Below, in pieces: positions 32,905-43,007 of a stretch of 64,000 nt of DNA. The DNA is from Limnanthes douglasii subsp. nivea (Eukaryota > Streptophyta > Magnoliopsida > Brassicales > Limnanthaceae). Numbering within the stretch: the first letter of the stretch is position 1; every line of letters starts with the position of its first letter. The notes below the pieces were generated by a model. That model did no database searches and had not been told where the DNA came from. It saw nothing but the letters and a program-made list of their open reading frames with translations. The stretch lies in the NCBI GenBank assembly GCA_036936605.1, contig JAUPFV010000005.1, forward strand, positions 47,140,742 to 47,204,741, read 5' to 3'. The position numbers were made by a program, and so were the translations under genes.

Positions 32905-33410
32905 GACACCCCGTCTGTTCCCAATAGATTAAAACTCAATTGTGATGGCTCTTGCTTGACTAATGGTGAGTCAAGTGATAGATTTATTATTTGAAATCAA
33001 TTTGGTGATATAGTCAATTCAAAAGACTTGTTGTATGGCAAGAACACTCCTCTAATTTATGAAATTAGAGCCTTGTTAGATGGTTTAGCTGCATGTTGGG
33101 ACAATAATTATATTCTTGTGGATATTGAATCAGATTCAAAGATTTTATTAGAAGTGTTAAGCATTGGTTTAGCTCTATGATATTTTACACATTTTCTTAG
33201 TTGCGGTAGAAGGTTAATAAAACCCCAAATATCTATCAAGTATACCTATATTGAACAAAACTTTGTTGTTTACTGGATTTGTAAATGGGTTATTAAGAAT
33301 AAAACCAATTTAGAGTTACTTCCTCAACATCTTTATGCATCTCTTAAGGCTATTACTTTCCTTGAAAGCCTAAACTTATGTTATATTAAGATGATAAATT
33401 GATTACGGTT
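32905..33410 (+). pseudogene. LINE 2 C-terminal RNase H relic
   Basis: Frame text PSVPNRLKLNCDGSCLTNGE shows the canonical K-x-N-x-DG-S block with the first catalytic Asp preserved. YEIRALLDGLAAC carries the Glu of the AEx-A-L block and VDIESDSKILLEVL the second Asp. The last block (R..N..AD) is not clear. A TGA lies at about 32991. LINE 1 has the same domain in the same place. Confidence 0.75.
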
Positions 33411-33740
33411 AGCTAACATTATGCAGGAACTCTCATGGTCTTGCTTTACATTGTCAAAGTTCTTTATTTTGTAGTTATTGACAGGTACAAGAATATCTCA
33501 ATCAGGAAGGAGGAACATCTCAAATAGGGATGAACAATTAAAAAAGTTTTTGGGCAAGAGGAATTAATCTATCGAATCTAAGATATATGAAGATTGTAAT
33601 TTGATGTTTAGTTTTATTTAAAACATCAACTCCAAAGTTATATTTATGTAACCCTATTTCAACATCATTGCTGTCAATCTTTGTATCTCTAGTCAATTAG
33701 GTTTTATCAATATAAGTTTTGTTAGTTAAAAAAATAAGTG

Positions 33741-36386
33741 ATTCTGAACTAAAAATCATCACAAACATGAATAAATTCAATTAAAAAATTTAAATTTGAG
33801 TAAATTTGATTGAAATTTTTTAATTTTAGTTATTTTAAACAATTGAAGGACGTTTTGATATGATTAAACTTCCCCTTAAATACTAGCAAAATTTAAATAA
33901 TGAATATCACTATTCAAACTATAACGGTTTAAAGTGGTTTGTAATTAGTTTTATTTGTTTTACAAAATAATATTATTTACTTGATAATATGGATTTTTCT
34001 CTTTTTTTACTATAGTTGTTCTTGCTATTTTTCAAAATCATATATATACAATTTTATATTTTTATGTATTTTTTGAAATACTAATGTTTCTATAAATCAG
34101 TAAAGTTTTGAAGAGAAAACATCTGTTAACTTATCATCTGTAATGTAATGATATTTCAAGGGATAGGCTATCTTAAGATTTTTTTTTTAGTTGGAACGAG
34201 ATCCCCAACTCAATTTTTAAAACTATAAATGTAGAAAATATCAATATTTTACAAAACCTTAAATTTGAACTTAATTACTCACAATCTAACCTACCCACTA
34301 TCATTCAACTAAACAACACTAATCTAAAAAAAACTTACTTAAATTTATACTAAATAATGGATTTGAATGATTTATAGAAAAAAAAATTGGAAGAAAAATT
34401 TTAGAGTCGAAATACATTTTGACTCACATCACTCTCTGTGTGTATTTTTTACGATGCGCTCGTATTTTTGTATAAACCTGCGCACTCAGATGGTACGATG
34501 TGTTGAAAATCGCACAAATTTTGCCCGTGCAATAAAATCGCACAAATTTTGCCCGTGCAATAAAATCGCAATCCCTTATTCTTACCCGATTTTGTAAGTG
34601 AAATCTTTTGCGTGATTATGTGACCTTAAATAAACTATTGCCCTTTGATTATGTAACTTCTTTTGTCTTTTGTGTGTGAATGATATATTTACATGAACTC
34701 AACTTTTTCGTTTCGGATTAGTAAATACTTGCAATGTACGAACTGAACCTGTAGCTGACAAAAGATTCGAAATGTTAGAAAATTAAACCAAAATAAATAA
34801 ATAAAAAGGTAATAAGTCACTTGAGACGGATACTAATCACTTTTAACAATTGTTATAGGTTCTAAATTTATCCAAATTTGTTCTTAGATTAGTAATATTT
34901 TAATGACAAAATTAATGATTTATTTATTGCTAATCGAGTTGAGCTCGAAAGAGAACTCCATATATTATTTTGATAATCATTTCTATAATATAGATTATAA
35001 TTTGTGTCAGGTATGGTTGTGCTAATATATAAAGAGATTATAAGTTCAAACTTTTTGAACAATTTTATCTGCTGCAATTTCTTTGTTGATATGATTTTGT
35101 TTCTTTTATGGTGGTTTAGCGTTTCAGGCTGCGAGATGGCTACAGAACTATGCAAGGTATATCTGCTTTTCATTTATTGATTTGTGGCTATGTATAGAAA
35201 TATATTAAGAGTTTAGTGTTTTCCCTGAAAAATATGTATTGTTTAATATCCTCTTCTAAAAATATGTGTATTGCTTTTTTTATTTGTTGGTGTATGATTC
35301 AACGATATCGATTTTTGTGTTTCGGATTCCCAGAAATCGTTATCCCATGCTGTTGTCTTTTCGTTAATCAAATAACGTTTTTAAAAGAAGTAGGTGGGTT
35401 CAAAATTACGCGGCGAATAATCGAAACCGGTTGTTCTTTGTACCACAGGTGCACGGTATTTGGCAAACAGTCATGGTTTCTACAATTTGTCAAATCTACT
35501 TGTTATCCCAAATCCAGCAAATAAACTACAAATTCCAAGATATGAACCTAACGTAAATTATAAAATTAACAAAAAAGTTAAAAAAACAACTTCAATTACA
35601 TAAAAATGTAATTTTTGGAAATATAATTTTCAAATCTAAATATCACTAGAAATACATATCGAAATTGAAAAAAAATACATCAATAGCAAAGTAATACGTA
35701 CCTTAACAACGTTGTGGGCTCGAATTTTCAAAACCTTAAATTTTTGAAGTGGGTAATTTGAGAGATTTAGGGTTAGGATAGAGAGTTTATAGTGGATTTT
35801 AGGAAATGAGGTTTTTATATCAATGAAAAAATTATATATGTTGGAGTCTTGATATAACAAAAACGGCTATCGATCTATCCGAGTCTTATTCCAGTAAAAA
35901 TGAATCTTGATATAGTCTATTCCTTATTTTAAAACATTACGATAGTATAAGTTTGAAACAAATAAAAACTTTAATTCATTTTATTATTTTAGAAAACAAT
36001 TTGAGAATTACGACAATTATGATTATTATTATTTTAGAGCAAACATCTCGTTTGTACATATCTTTTGGAAAACCAATGTGACCAAAAAATAACATCTACA
36101 TATATTTTGGGCTAATATGGAGAAACATTATTCGCAGAGGGACACTATATTCTGGTTGGGGAGATTAAAATTTGATGTGATTAAATTTTCAATTTTATAC
36201 TCTTTCGTTTTTTGTGTTAGAATTTTTCATACAACATTGATATGTCTTCCAAACCTGAATGCATGTTTAATGTTGCATATGTAAATTTCTAGTATTTTTT
36301 ATATGAATTTGTTATGATTTTTCTATTCTATCAAATATATGAACACTGATGTGATCTAACAACCCTAAGACATCATTAAACTAATC
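33741..36386. other. AT-rich intergenic DNA
   Basis: No recognisable gene. It contains a short 28-bp tandem repeat at 34506-34570. An ATG followed by seven codons and a GT at about 35136 (MATELCK) could mimic a first exon, but nothing downstream supports a gene. Open frames near 34367, 35216 and 35636 lack motifs. Confidence 0.5.
34506..34570. repeat. 28-bp tandem repeat, 2.3 copies
   Basis: The unit beginning AAAATCGCACAAATTTTGCC is at 34506-34533 and 34534-34561, identical, followed by AAAATCGCA of a third copy. Confidence 0.95.
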
Positions 36387-36749
36387 TGATGACGCGACAG
36401 AAATAGAAGAAGAAGCAACGATATATGAAACCTTAATTCAAGGGTTACATGATGAAACTCTAATCTAAGGGTAACAAAGACTGAAATTTTGAGAGATAAA
36501 AATATATTATTCCAAAAACTTAAAATAACTTAAGGTATATGAGGCTTTATATAAGAGCTTCTCAAAACCCTAAATTATAATACAAGGAAATAAAATTAAA
36601 AATGTTTTTGTTTGGACTTTCTGGGCTACATCAACCTACCCTGGTTGACAAGAATTCGTCCGTTACATTCGGAATTATAATTGTTGACCTTATCGGAATA
36701 AGAAAATTTATTCTCGAGTGTTCCTTATTCGAAGTCACATTGACGCCAT

Positions 36750-37080
36750 CTAGTTGATGAAAAAAAATAGTTTCGAAAGCCTTTTCATAGCTTGAAAACA
36801 AAACCCCATGTCTAGTTGATGAAAAATATTGGTTTCGAAAACCTCTTCATAAGTTGAAACAACATATCGATAAGAAAGTTTATCCTTGATTTGATGATTG
36901 GTAGCCAATTTAAACTCCTTCAGCAATTGATCAATATGATCGTCATTGAAACGGCTGGTATGTCCCATCATATTCAAACGATCTTCTCGATCTTCATGAC
37001 CATGTGTGTTTTTCTCTTCTTTAAACCTTGAATCAGAATAATCAGGCTTTAGAAACATGCTTCCCCATAGCAGGAACTGA
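36750..37080 (-). other. Internal frame of the small LTR element
   Basis: A frame that opens at the primer site reads SEPQFLLWGSMFLKPDYSDS and later SRFNDDHIDQLLKEFKLATN and YRYVVSTYEEVFETN. I do not recognise it. It is hydrophilic and gag-like in position. At its 3' end it overlaps a 62-bp tandem repeat (36750-36811 and 36812-36873, imperfect). Confidence 0.35.
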
Positions 37081-37081
37081 G

Positions 37082-37093
37082 GCTCTGATACCA
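37082..37093 (-). other. tRNA-Met primer binding site
   Basis: GCTCTGATACCA on +, that is TGGTATCAGAGC on -, complementary to the 3' end of plant initiator tRNA-Met. It lies next to the LTR edge at 37097. Confidence 0.85.
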
Positions 37094-37540
37094 AACTGAT
37101 GGTGTGGCGGAAGATTAGAAAAGAAAGCAACGATAAAACTCTAACCCTAGGTTAGAGAAATAAGGAGACTCAGATAAATAATTCCCAAAATTTAATTAAT
37201 CAAAGTTTGACGGCAAAATAGGGTATAAGATGCTTTATATAGCACTACCCAAAACCCTAATTCCAAATAAGAGAAATTACATAAATGTTTTATAATAAAA
37301 TAAATAAATAAAATTAACGTTAAAATATTAAAACTGGTTTCGAAGGCTTTGGAGATCGAATATGGGTATTCAACTTTGTGACAACGTCACAGTTTTGAAA
37401 TCTGACGGGCTCGTCGAAATCTTCGATTTGAGTACATGTTTGACCCAATTCCGATACCTGGGAGATAAACCAGTTTGTTCGCAATCTTTGCTACATCATC
37501 CTTCCCCGGTTGGGAAGAATTCGACCTCGAATTCAAAACG

Positions 37541-38455
37541 CTGAAACATTGACAGAACTGCAAAAACATTGGCAAGTTCACCGGTGATTTCAACTGGTAT
37601 CAACATAAGGGTGTAAGAGGTGAGAATATGAATGTTGCAGCTCTTGTCAAGAAGTGGTTTCTCATATTTGTCCCTCTTTACCATGTCATCGGCATTACTA
37701 TGGTCAGGAATAACAAAATATACTCCACCCACTTGTTCTATGCCTGATTTTTCAACTCATCTACTAAGCACAATATCACCCTTGTGCATGTAAAAAGTTA
37801 TTGTCTTTCCAGTTCCAGACTGTGCTTGTTGTATAACATCAAAACCCTTGCAGAAAGGAACAATTCCTCTTTGTTGAATAATAGATGGTTTCTCAAGTTC
37901 TTCAAAGTATATTTCTGTCAGCAGATTCAAAACACTGCAATCTTCTACTTTTAACTTGTTACTCTTTCTTTTATTTCCACAACCATCACACAAAACTCCT
38001 CCAGGTTCTATTACAAAACCTGGAAGATGCATCTCCACAATAAAATCTGCTACTTTGGAGTCTTTCTTCAATAGAACTTCTGAAGTGATGTAGTCTGGTG
38101 TACTGAAGCCTGAGATAATATCTCGATCTACAAGTTTCTCCTCAACATTAATTAAATCTTCATCATGATAGTCATCATCATACTCATCGTAGACTGGTTA
38201 GTCAAATACGGACCCAAATACATCTTCAAAAATATTTTTATCATAGACTGGCTTGTCAAACACGGAGTCAGACACAGTTTTAGCATCACAGCTAAGATCC
38301 GCAGCTGGTGAAATTTGAGCATGAAACTCTTTAACTGGTGATGATTTTAGAGACACTACTCTAGATGGCACTAATATAAACTTGATACCATCTTTCACAA
38401 AACCGTATCGATTTATTCCACTATCATAAGTAAAATTTCTCTTAAATCGCCATAA
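37541..38455 (-). pseudogene. Gypsy relic with an eIF4A fragment
   Basis: On the - strand, 38198-38473 gives YDSGINRYGFVKDGIKFILV and DKPVYDKNIFEDVF, and then, past a stop, [15 protein letters not shown]. This resembles the linker after the aspartic protease of plant Ty3/gypsy gag-pol (typical text ..R.NRYSF...GK.. and a PVYDxYDDD acidic stretch). Further on, the frame changes into a piece of translation factor eIF4A (separate entry), and then into unrecognised text (GDIVLSR.., GVYFVIPDHSNADDMVKRDK). The relic touches Tat element 2 at about 38455, where the 5' part of that element is missing. Confidence 0.5.
37793..37935 (-). pseudogene. eIF4A-like: Fragment of eIF4A (DEAD-box RNA helicase)
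   Basis: eIF4A unwinds mRNA leaders during translation initiation. The - strand frame reads [20 protein letters not shown] and [20 protein letters not shown] ending GKTITF. This is the Q-motif (EKPSxIQQR) and Walker A/motif I (AQSGTGKT) of eIF4A, with only a few differences from the plant protein. Only about 48 residues are present, without motifs Ia, DEAD or SAT, so it is a captured or leftover exon fragment. The flanking frame is not eIF4A. Confidence 0.85.
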
Positions 38456-39334
38456 ATCGCAATGGTGATCCATGAAAGATTTGATGTGAATTCAGAGTAT
38501 TTGGAACCTGACCCAACTTGTAATAAGGTGGGGGTCATAACAGAACAGGTCAAAACAGTGCCCATACTCATTAGTTTCTTTGAGTCACTTACTATTTTTG
38601 AAGGGGACACCATGACAGCTCCCACTCCTTCATCGATGAAGAGGCATGTTCATAATCTAGCTACTCAGTTGGAAGGGGGCATGTCTTCATACCAGTCCCA
38701 AACTCCGTTTCCATTTATAGTCTTTGATGAGGATAATCTAAGGGATATTGTTGGGACTCATGAGGATGTTGTGGTGATAGGATCATCTATTGGGGGTAAC
38801 GATATCAGACGAGTTTTGATTGACACTGACAGCTCAGCCAACATACTCTTTTTAAGTTCTTATAAGCAGATGAAAAATCCGATCGTTATTCAACGGTCAA
38901 ACAGAACCATCGTGGGCTTTACAGGAAGCTCTGCGGATGTAATCGGAGAATTTGAGGAGGAGGTGATGTTGGGCAAGGGACCCTTAAAGAAACTAGTCAG
39001 GGTGTTATTTGTTGTGGTAGATTGCCCCACATGCTACAATGCAATCTTTGGGAGGTCCTGGCTCTCTAGGATGTATGTTGTGGCCTCAACAGTCCATCAA
39101 TATTTGAATTATGTGGTTTAAGGACAAGTGGGAGTTGTCAAGAGTAGCCAAAAGATAGCAAGGGAATGTTATGCAACTGCACTTGCTCCTAAAACTTTTG
39201 GGGCAGTCCGGGCTAATGAAGATTAGCAGTTATTGGGGCCTTTTGGGGGTGAGGGTGAAATTGATGACCCTAGAGAGACCCCTGGTGTTTTGATACCAAT
39301 TGAATAAGTTGAAACCCACTCCCTCGCTGAAGGA
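38456..39334 (+). pseudogene. Tat element 2 protease region
   Basis: A 219-codon frame covers the linker (FFESLTIFEGDTMTAP), the active site VLIDTDSSANILFL (Gly of DTG replaced by Asp), RSNRTIVGFTGSSADVIGEF and DCPTCYNAIFGRSWLSRM. A TAA follows at 39119. Then the frame continues to ..KTFGAVRANED, the shared UAG at 39224, and GEGEIDDPRETPGVLIPIE with a second stop (TAA, 39304). All blocks align with elements 1 and 3. Confidence 0.85.
39224..39232 (+). promoter_or_regulatory. UAG-CAG-UUA: candidate stop-codon readthrough site, element 2
   Basis: The frame reads RANED-UAG-CAG-UUA-UUG and continues in frame. UAG-CAR-YYA is the known type I readthrough context of plant-expressed genomes and retroelements. 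UAG sits at the homologous codon in all three Tat copies. Confidence 0.6.
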
Positions 39335-40150
39335 ATGAGTGTTGAAATTGGCTCCAATATGGCACCAGAGTTGAAGATAAAGTTGTTGTCCTTTTTGGCA
39401 GATCACTACTATGTTTTTGTTTGGTGTAATGCTGATGTGACCGGAGCGCCTGCAAGTGTTATATCACACAAGCTGTCCATCCGGAGCGATGTTGCACCTG
39501 TTGTGCAAAAAATGAGAGCTTTCTCTAAGGAGAAAGTTGATGTAATAGTCCAAGAAGTCGACCGACTTACCAAGATGGGACACATAAAGGAGTCTCAGTA
39601 TCCTATATGGACTGCCAACCCAGTGTTAGTTAAGAAAAATAATAGGAAATGACGTATGTGTATCTATTTTACTGACCTCAACAGAGCTTGCCCAAAAGAT
39701 CTATATCCGGTCCCTCGGATAGATTAGTTGGTGGACTCCACATCTGGAAACAAGTTATTGTCTTTCATGGATGCGTTCTCTGGGTATAACCAGATACAGG
39801 TGGATCTGAAGGACCAAGATCACACTACCTTTGTTACAAATAAGGGTCTTCATTGTTACAAGGTGATGCCTTTTGGGTTGAAAAATGCTGGGGCTACTTA
39901 TCAGAGGTTGCTGAACAAAGCATTGCTGATCAGATTGGAAGAAATATGGAAGTATATATCGATGATATGATGGTTAAAAGCTTAGAAGAAGAATTTCACC
40001 TAACTGATCTTCAAGAAACTTTTGCCAACTTGACAAAAGTTAATTGAAAGTTGAATCCATAGAAATGTGTGTTTGAGGTGTAGTCCGAAAAGTTTTTAGG
40101 TTATGTAATAAGTGAAAAAAGAATACAGCCTAATCTGAACCAGCTCGATG
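39335..40150 (+). pseudogene. Tat element 2 reverse transcriptase
   Basis: Pieces in two frames give EVDRLTKMGHIKESQYPIW, a TGA replacing Trp in KWRMC (canonical K-W-R-M), CIYFTDLNRACPKDLYPV, FMDAFSGYNQIQVDLKDQD with the catalytic Asp intact, VMPFGLKNAGATYQRLLNKA, and after a +1 shift ADQIGRNMEVYIDDMMVKSL with both Asp of YIDD. Stops also occur in the thumb (LNP-stop-KCVFEV-stop). Confidence 0.85.
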
Positions 40151-40179
40151 CTCTGTTAAAAATGGACCCCCTCGAAATA

Positions 40180-41200
40180 TTAAAGAAGTACAGAGGTTGA
40201 CAGGAAGATTGGCTGCTTTAAATCGTTTCATTTCAAGGTCTTCAGACAAATGTGCCCCGTTCTTTCAGACCTTGAAAGGTGGTAAAGACTTCAACTGGTC
40301 TCCACAATGCAGCCAGGCTTTTGATGAAATAAAGAAGCACTTGTCTTCACCTAAAACCTTTTTTAATCCTGTTGAAGGAGAAACACTTTATGTATACTTG
40401 GGGTAGACAATATCCTCGTCCTATGTACTACATCAGCAAGAGTCTGATAGATGCCACGAAGAGGTACCTAAAGCTTAAAAAGCTGGCACTAGCCTTAGTG
40501 ATTGCTGCCAGAAAGATGAGGTCGTATTTTCAGTCTCATTCCATCATTGTCCGAACATCTTTTCTATTAAAGAATAATCTTCAAAAAGCAGACATATCAA
40601 GCAGGATGACCAAGTGGTCAGTGGAGTTGGTGATTATGACATTGATTTTTCCCCATAAACTACTATCAAAGCTCAACTTGTTGCTGACTTCTTGGTAGAG
40701 TTTCATTCAAACAGAAGTTCTAAACAAGCTTCAGAGGAGAAGACTAAAAAAGAGAGGGTTGTTCGGATAGATGGTGGATCAAACACAATGGGTTGTGGGG
40801 CTGGAATTTTCTTAATCTCTCCATATGGTGATAAACTATACCATGCTATATGTTTTGCTTTCATGGCCTCTAACAATGAGTCTGAATATGAAGCGGCTAT
40901 TGTTTATCTTAAATTAGCTTTTCTATGCGGGGCTAAAAGATTGAGATTGATGAGTGATTCTCAACTTCTTATCCACCATGCTCAAGGTCATTCTGAGGCT
41001 AAGAAGGAATAACTGATCAAATAAATATTCATTTGTAAAGAGGTGGCAGTCAACTTTAAAAATGTTTGCAATGAGCATATTCCTAGATAAAAAAATACGC
41101 TGGCAGATTCCTTAGCAACCATAGCATACTCTGAGTCCTACCCTTGGATTCATATACAGGAATTCCCATCTATACAATCATACCAAAACAAAGAAGAATA
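40180..41200 (+). pseudogene. Tat element 2 dual RNase H region
   Basis: The first RNase H relic includes FNWSPQCSQAFDEIKKHLSS, YYISKSLIDATKRYLKLKKL and ALALVIAARKMRSYF. MTKWSVEL marks the connecting part. The second, archaeal-type module (40692-41012) has VRIDGGSNTMGCGAGIFLIS, ESEYEAAIVYLKLA, LMSDSQLLIHHAQ and, after a stop, KNTLADSLATIAY. The catalytic positions of the second domain (Asp, Glu, Asp, Asp) are preserved. Confidence 0.85.
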
Positions 41201-42473
41201 TGAAAGTTTGAGTATACAAATAGTTCAACCTGAAGATTGGAGATTTTCCCTCATTCGATACATCTCTGATGGGGCTTTACCTTCGGATAAAGCTGTGGCT
41301 AGAAAAATTAAGCATAAGGCTCGTGGTTTTTTTATCATAAGGGAAGTGTTGTATAAAAAATCCTTCAGCAGACCTCTCCTGTGACGTTTGGGGGTTGAAG
41401 AATCCCAAATTGTTTTATTCTAACTACGTGACGGGGAAGGATCAGCCCACTGTGGTTATAGAACTCTTAACCCGGAGGGTTTTATTGGCCGGATACTATT
41501 GGTTATCAATAATGGCAGATGCTAAAGAATTGGTGAAAAACTGTGATCCATGCCAAAGGTATGATAACGAAGTTCATATCCCAGCAGTACCTATGGAGTC
41601 TATTTCTGATCCAATACTTTTTGCTCGTTGGGGATTTGATTTAGTAGGGCCTCTACCAATGGCGCCGGAGGGTGCAGGACTATTATTGTAGCCATTAATT
41701 ATTTCTCAAAATGGATAGAAGCAACTCCCCTAGCAGGAACCACTGCAAAAGCTGTTATAAAATTTATCTTGTCTAACATCTATTGCAGATTTGGGGTTCC
41801 ACAAAATATAACCACATACAATGGGCCACAATTCGATAATAAGGATATGGAGAGCTTCTGTGCCTCTAGGGGTATTCAGCATTGTTTCTCTTCTCCTTTC
41901 CACCCACAAGAAAATGGCCAAGTTGAAGTGACTAACAGGACAATTTTGTCCGGTTTAAAAAAGAATTTAGAAGGAGCTGCAGGAAAGTGGCTAACTTATT
42001 TGCAAGAAGTGTTGTGGGCATACTGAACTACTCCTAGGGCTGCTACTCAAGAGTCTCCTTTTGCCTTGGTGTAGGGGATGGATGAAATTACTCATATAGA
42101 AGCAACCTTACCATCATACAGGGTCCACAACTATTCTGAACAAGCCAATGACATGGCATTTAGGAATCAGTTGGACTTAATAAAAGAAAGAAAGGTTAAA
42201 GCTCATCTTAGAACAACTCACTATCAAGGCTTGATGAGAAGCAGATTTGCTTTCAAGATCAAGAGAATGGATTTTCGACCAGGAGATAAAGTTTTGAAAA
42301 GGGTTTTCTGGCATACTAAACAAAAGCAGTTCGGCAAGTTGGCTCCGAACTGGGAAGGCCCTTATAAGGTCTCCGGAAATCTTAAGCCTGGAACATATAG
42401 GCTTCAAGACAAAGATGGAAGAATTTTGAAGCACCCATGGAATATTGAACACCTCAGGTTATATCTAGAATAA
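41201..42473 (+). pseudogene. Tat element 2 integrase (catalytic Asp2 is Tyr)
   Basis: The zinc region is degraded but shows LLAGYYWLSIMADAKELVKN and CDPCQRYDNEVH. Core: WGFDLVGPLPMAPEG, then in another frame AINYFSKWIEATP (first Asp replaced by Asn), ITTYNGPQFDNKDMESF (Tyr in place of the second Asp, as in element 1), HPQENGQVEVTNRTI (Glu kept). The C-terminal module (42078-42473) is a long open frame with KLAPNWEGPYKVSGNLKPGT and ends NIEHLRLYLE-stop, a natural end. Confidence 0.85.
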
Positions 42474-42520
42474 AAGTTGTTTAATATTTACTTGTTAAAA
42501 GTCAATGTAAATATTATGGG

Positions 42521-42570
42521 GCATACTATTTCCTACCCTGGTGGCGCGGGGATGTTTTAATGAGGTGTCC
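42521..42570 (+). other. Conserved post-pol motif, element 2
   Basis: Shortly after the pol stop comes CCTACCCTGGTGGCGCGGGG then ATGTTTTAATGAGGTGTCC. The same block follows pol in elements 1 and 3 while surrounding spacer has drifted. It resembles the GGTTTTTAAYGAGG-type stretch found near the 3' end of many plant LTR elements. Confidence 0.65.
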
Positions 42571-42871
42571 CGTTTTTTTAATAAAATACGATGCCTTCTT
42601 AAAATATTTGATGTGGTTTGATTACAATTTTTTTAAGTCTTCGATTTAATGCTATGGATCTTTGATAGATCGGATTAATATGGTGGAATGATGACCATTA
42701 AATACATGTCATCGAAGATATTAAACACTCTCACTTAATATACTTTTGAAGTAATCGAGGCTCTTTAAACATTAGCTGTTAAAATTGAAAGGAAGTATGA
42801 AACAAAGCAAAATTTGATAGATAAGCATGTCCGGGTGTAAACCGGACAACATTACTAAAGTACAAAATATG

Positions 42872-42958
42872 CCTTGGCCATCCAAGGACTTTAATTGTTT
42901 TGAAAGACTGATCCAGACTCAAACCGGATACTATTACAAAATTCCTTGGCCATCAAAC
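42872..42958. repeat. Hairpin pair CCTTGGCCATCCAAGG, element 2
   Basis: CCTTGGCCATCCAAGG at 42872-42887 and a decayed second copy (CCTTGGCCATCAAACG) near 42943. They are the reverse complement of the pair in element 1 and lie at the same place, just after the antisense gene. Confidence 0.55.
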
Positions 42959-43007
42959 GACTTTAGTAGTTCACGAATTAAGAAAACACAAAAGATATTT
43001 AAAAACC

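Larger units (their letters stand above)
27760..33740 (+). mobile_element. LINE 2 (plant L1-type), decayed
   Basis: A second L1-type LINE with the same domain order as LINE 1: ORF1 with zinc knuckle, endonuclease, RT, RNase H. It ends near an A-rich tail (TTAAAAAAATAAG, 33726-33738) after an AATTAGGTTTTATCAAT stretch. The 5' edge is estimated from the start of ORF1. A (TA)n tract has expanded before the RNase H. It is heavily mutated. Confidence 0.75.
36387..37540 (-). mobile_element. Small LTR element (TRIM/LARD-like)
   Basis: Two diverged direct repeats (36387 to about 36670 and 37097 to about 37540) flank about 400 bp. Shared landmarks are TGATG..GCGRCAGAA, AAGCAACGAT, a TATATAAAG box on the - strand, CCAAAACCCTAA and CGGTTGGGAAGAATTCGACC. 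On the - strand, a perfect tRNA-Met primer site TGGTATCAGAGC (37082-37093) lies three bases inside the right repeat, which is therefore the 5' LTR. The internal part has only one 126-codon frame with no RT. It is too small to be autonomous. Confidence 0.65.

Noticed and set aside
32719..32994. 91-codon + frame with a run of Tyr-Ile
   Set aside because: The run is a translation of the (TA)n microsatellite. Only the end (NRLKLNCDGS) is real, as LINE RNase H.
35136..35173. MATELCK followed by GT, like a short first exon
   Set aside because: Only seven codons, no downstream exon or homology that I can see.
37082..37093. tRNA gene fragment (TGGTATCAGAGC)
   Set aside because: Only 12 bases complementary to the 3' end of initiator tRNA-Met, located next to an LTR edge. 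It is a primer binding site, as are those at 49490 and 50029.
39302..39304. Second shared stop near the protease-RT border as another recoding signal
   Set aside because: Element 2 has TAA and element 3 TAG at this codon, element 1 has GAA, and there is no readthrough context. Independent mutations explain it better.
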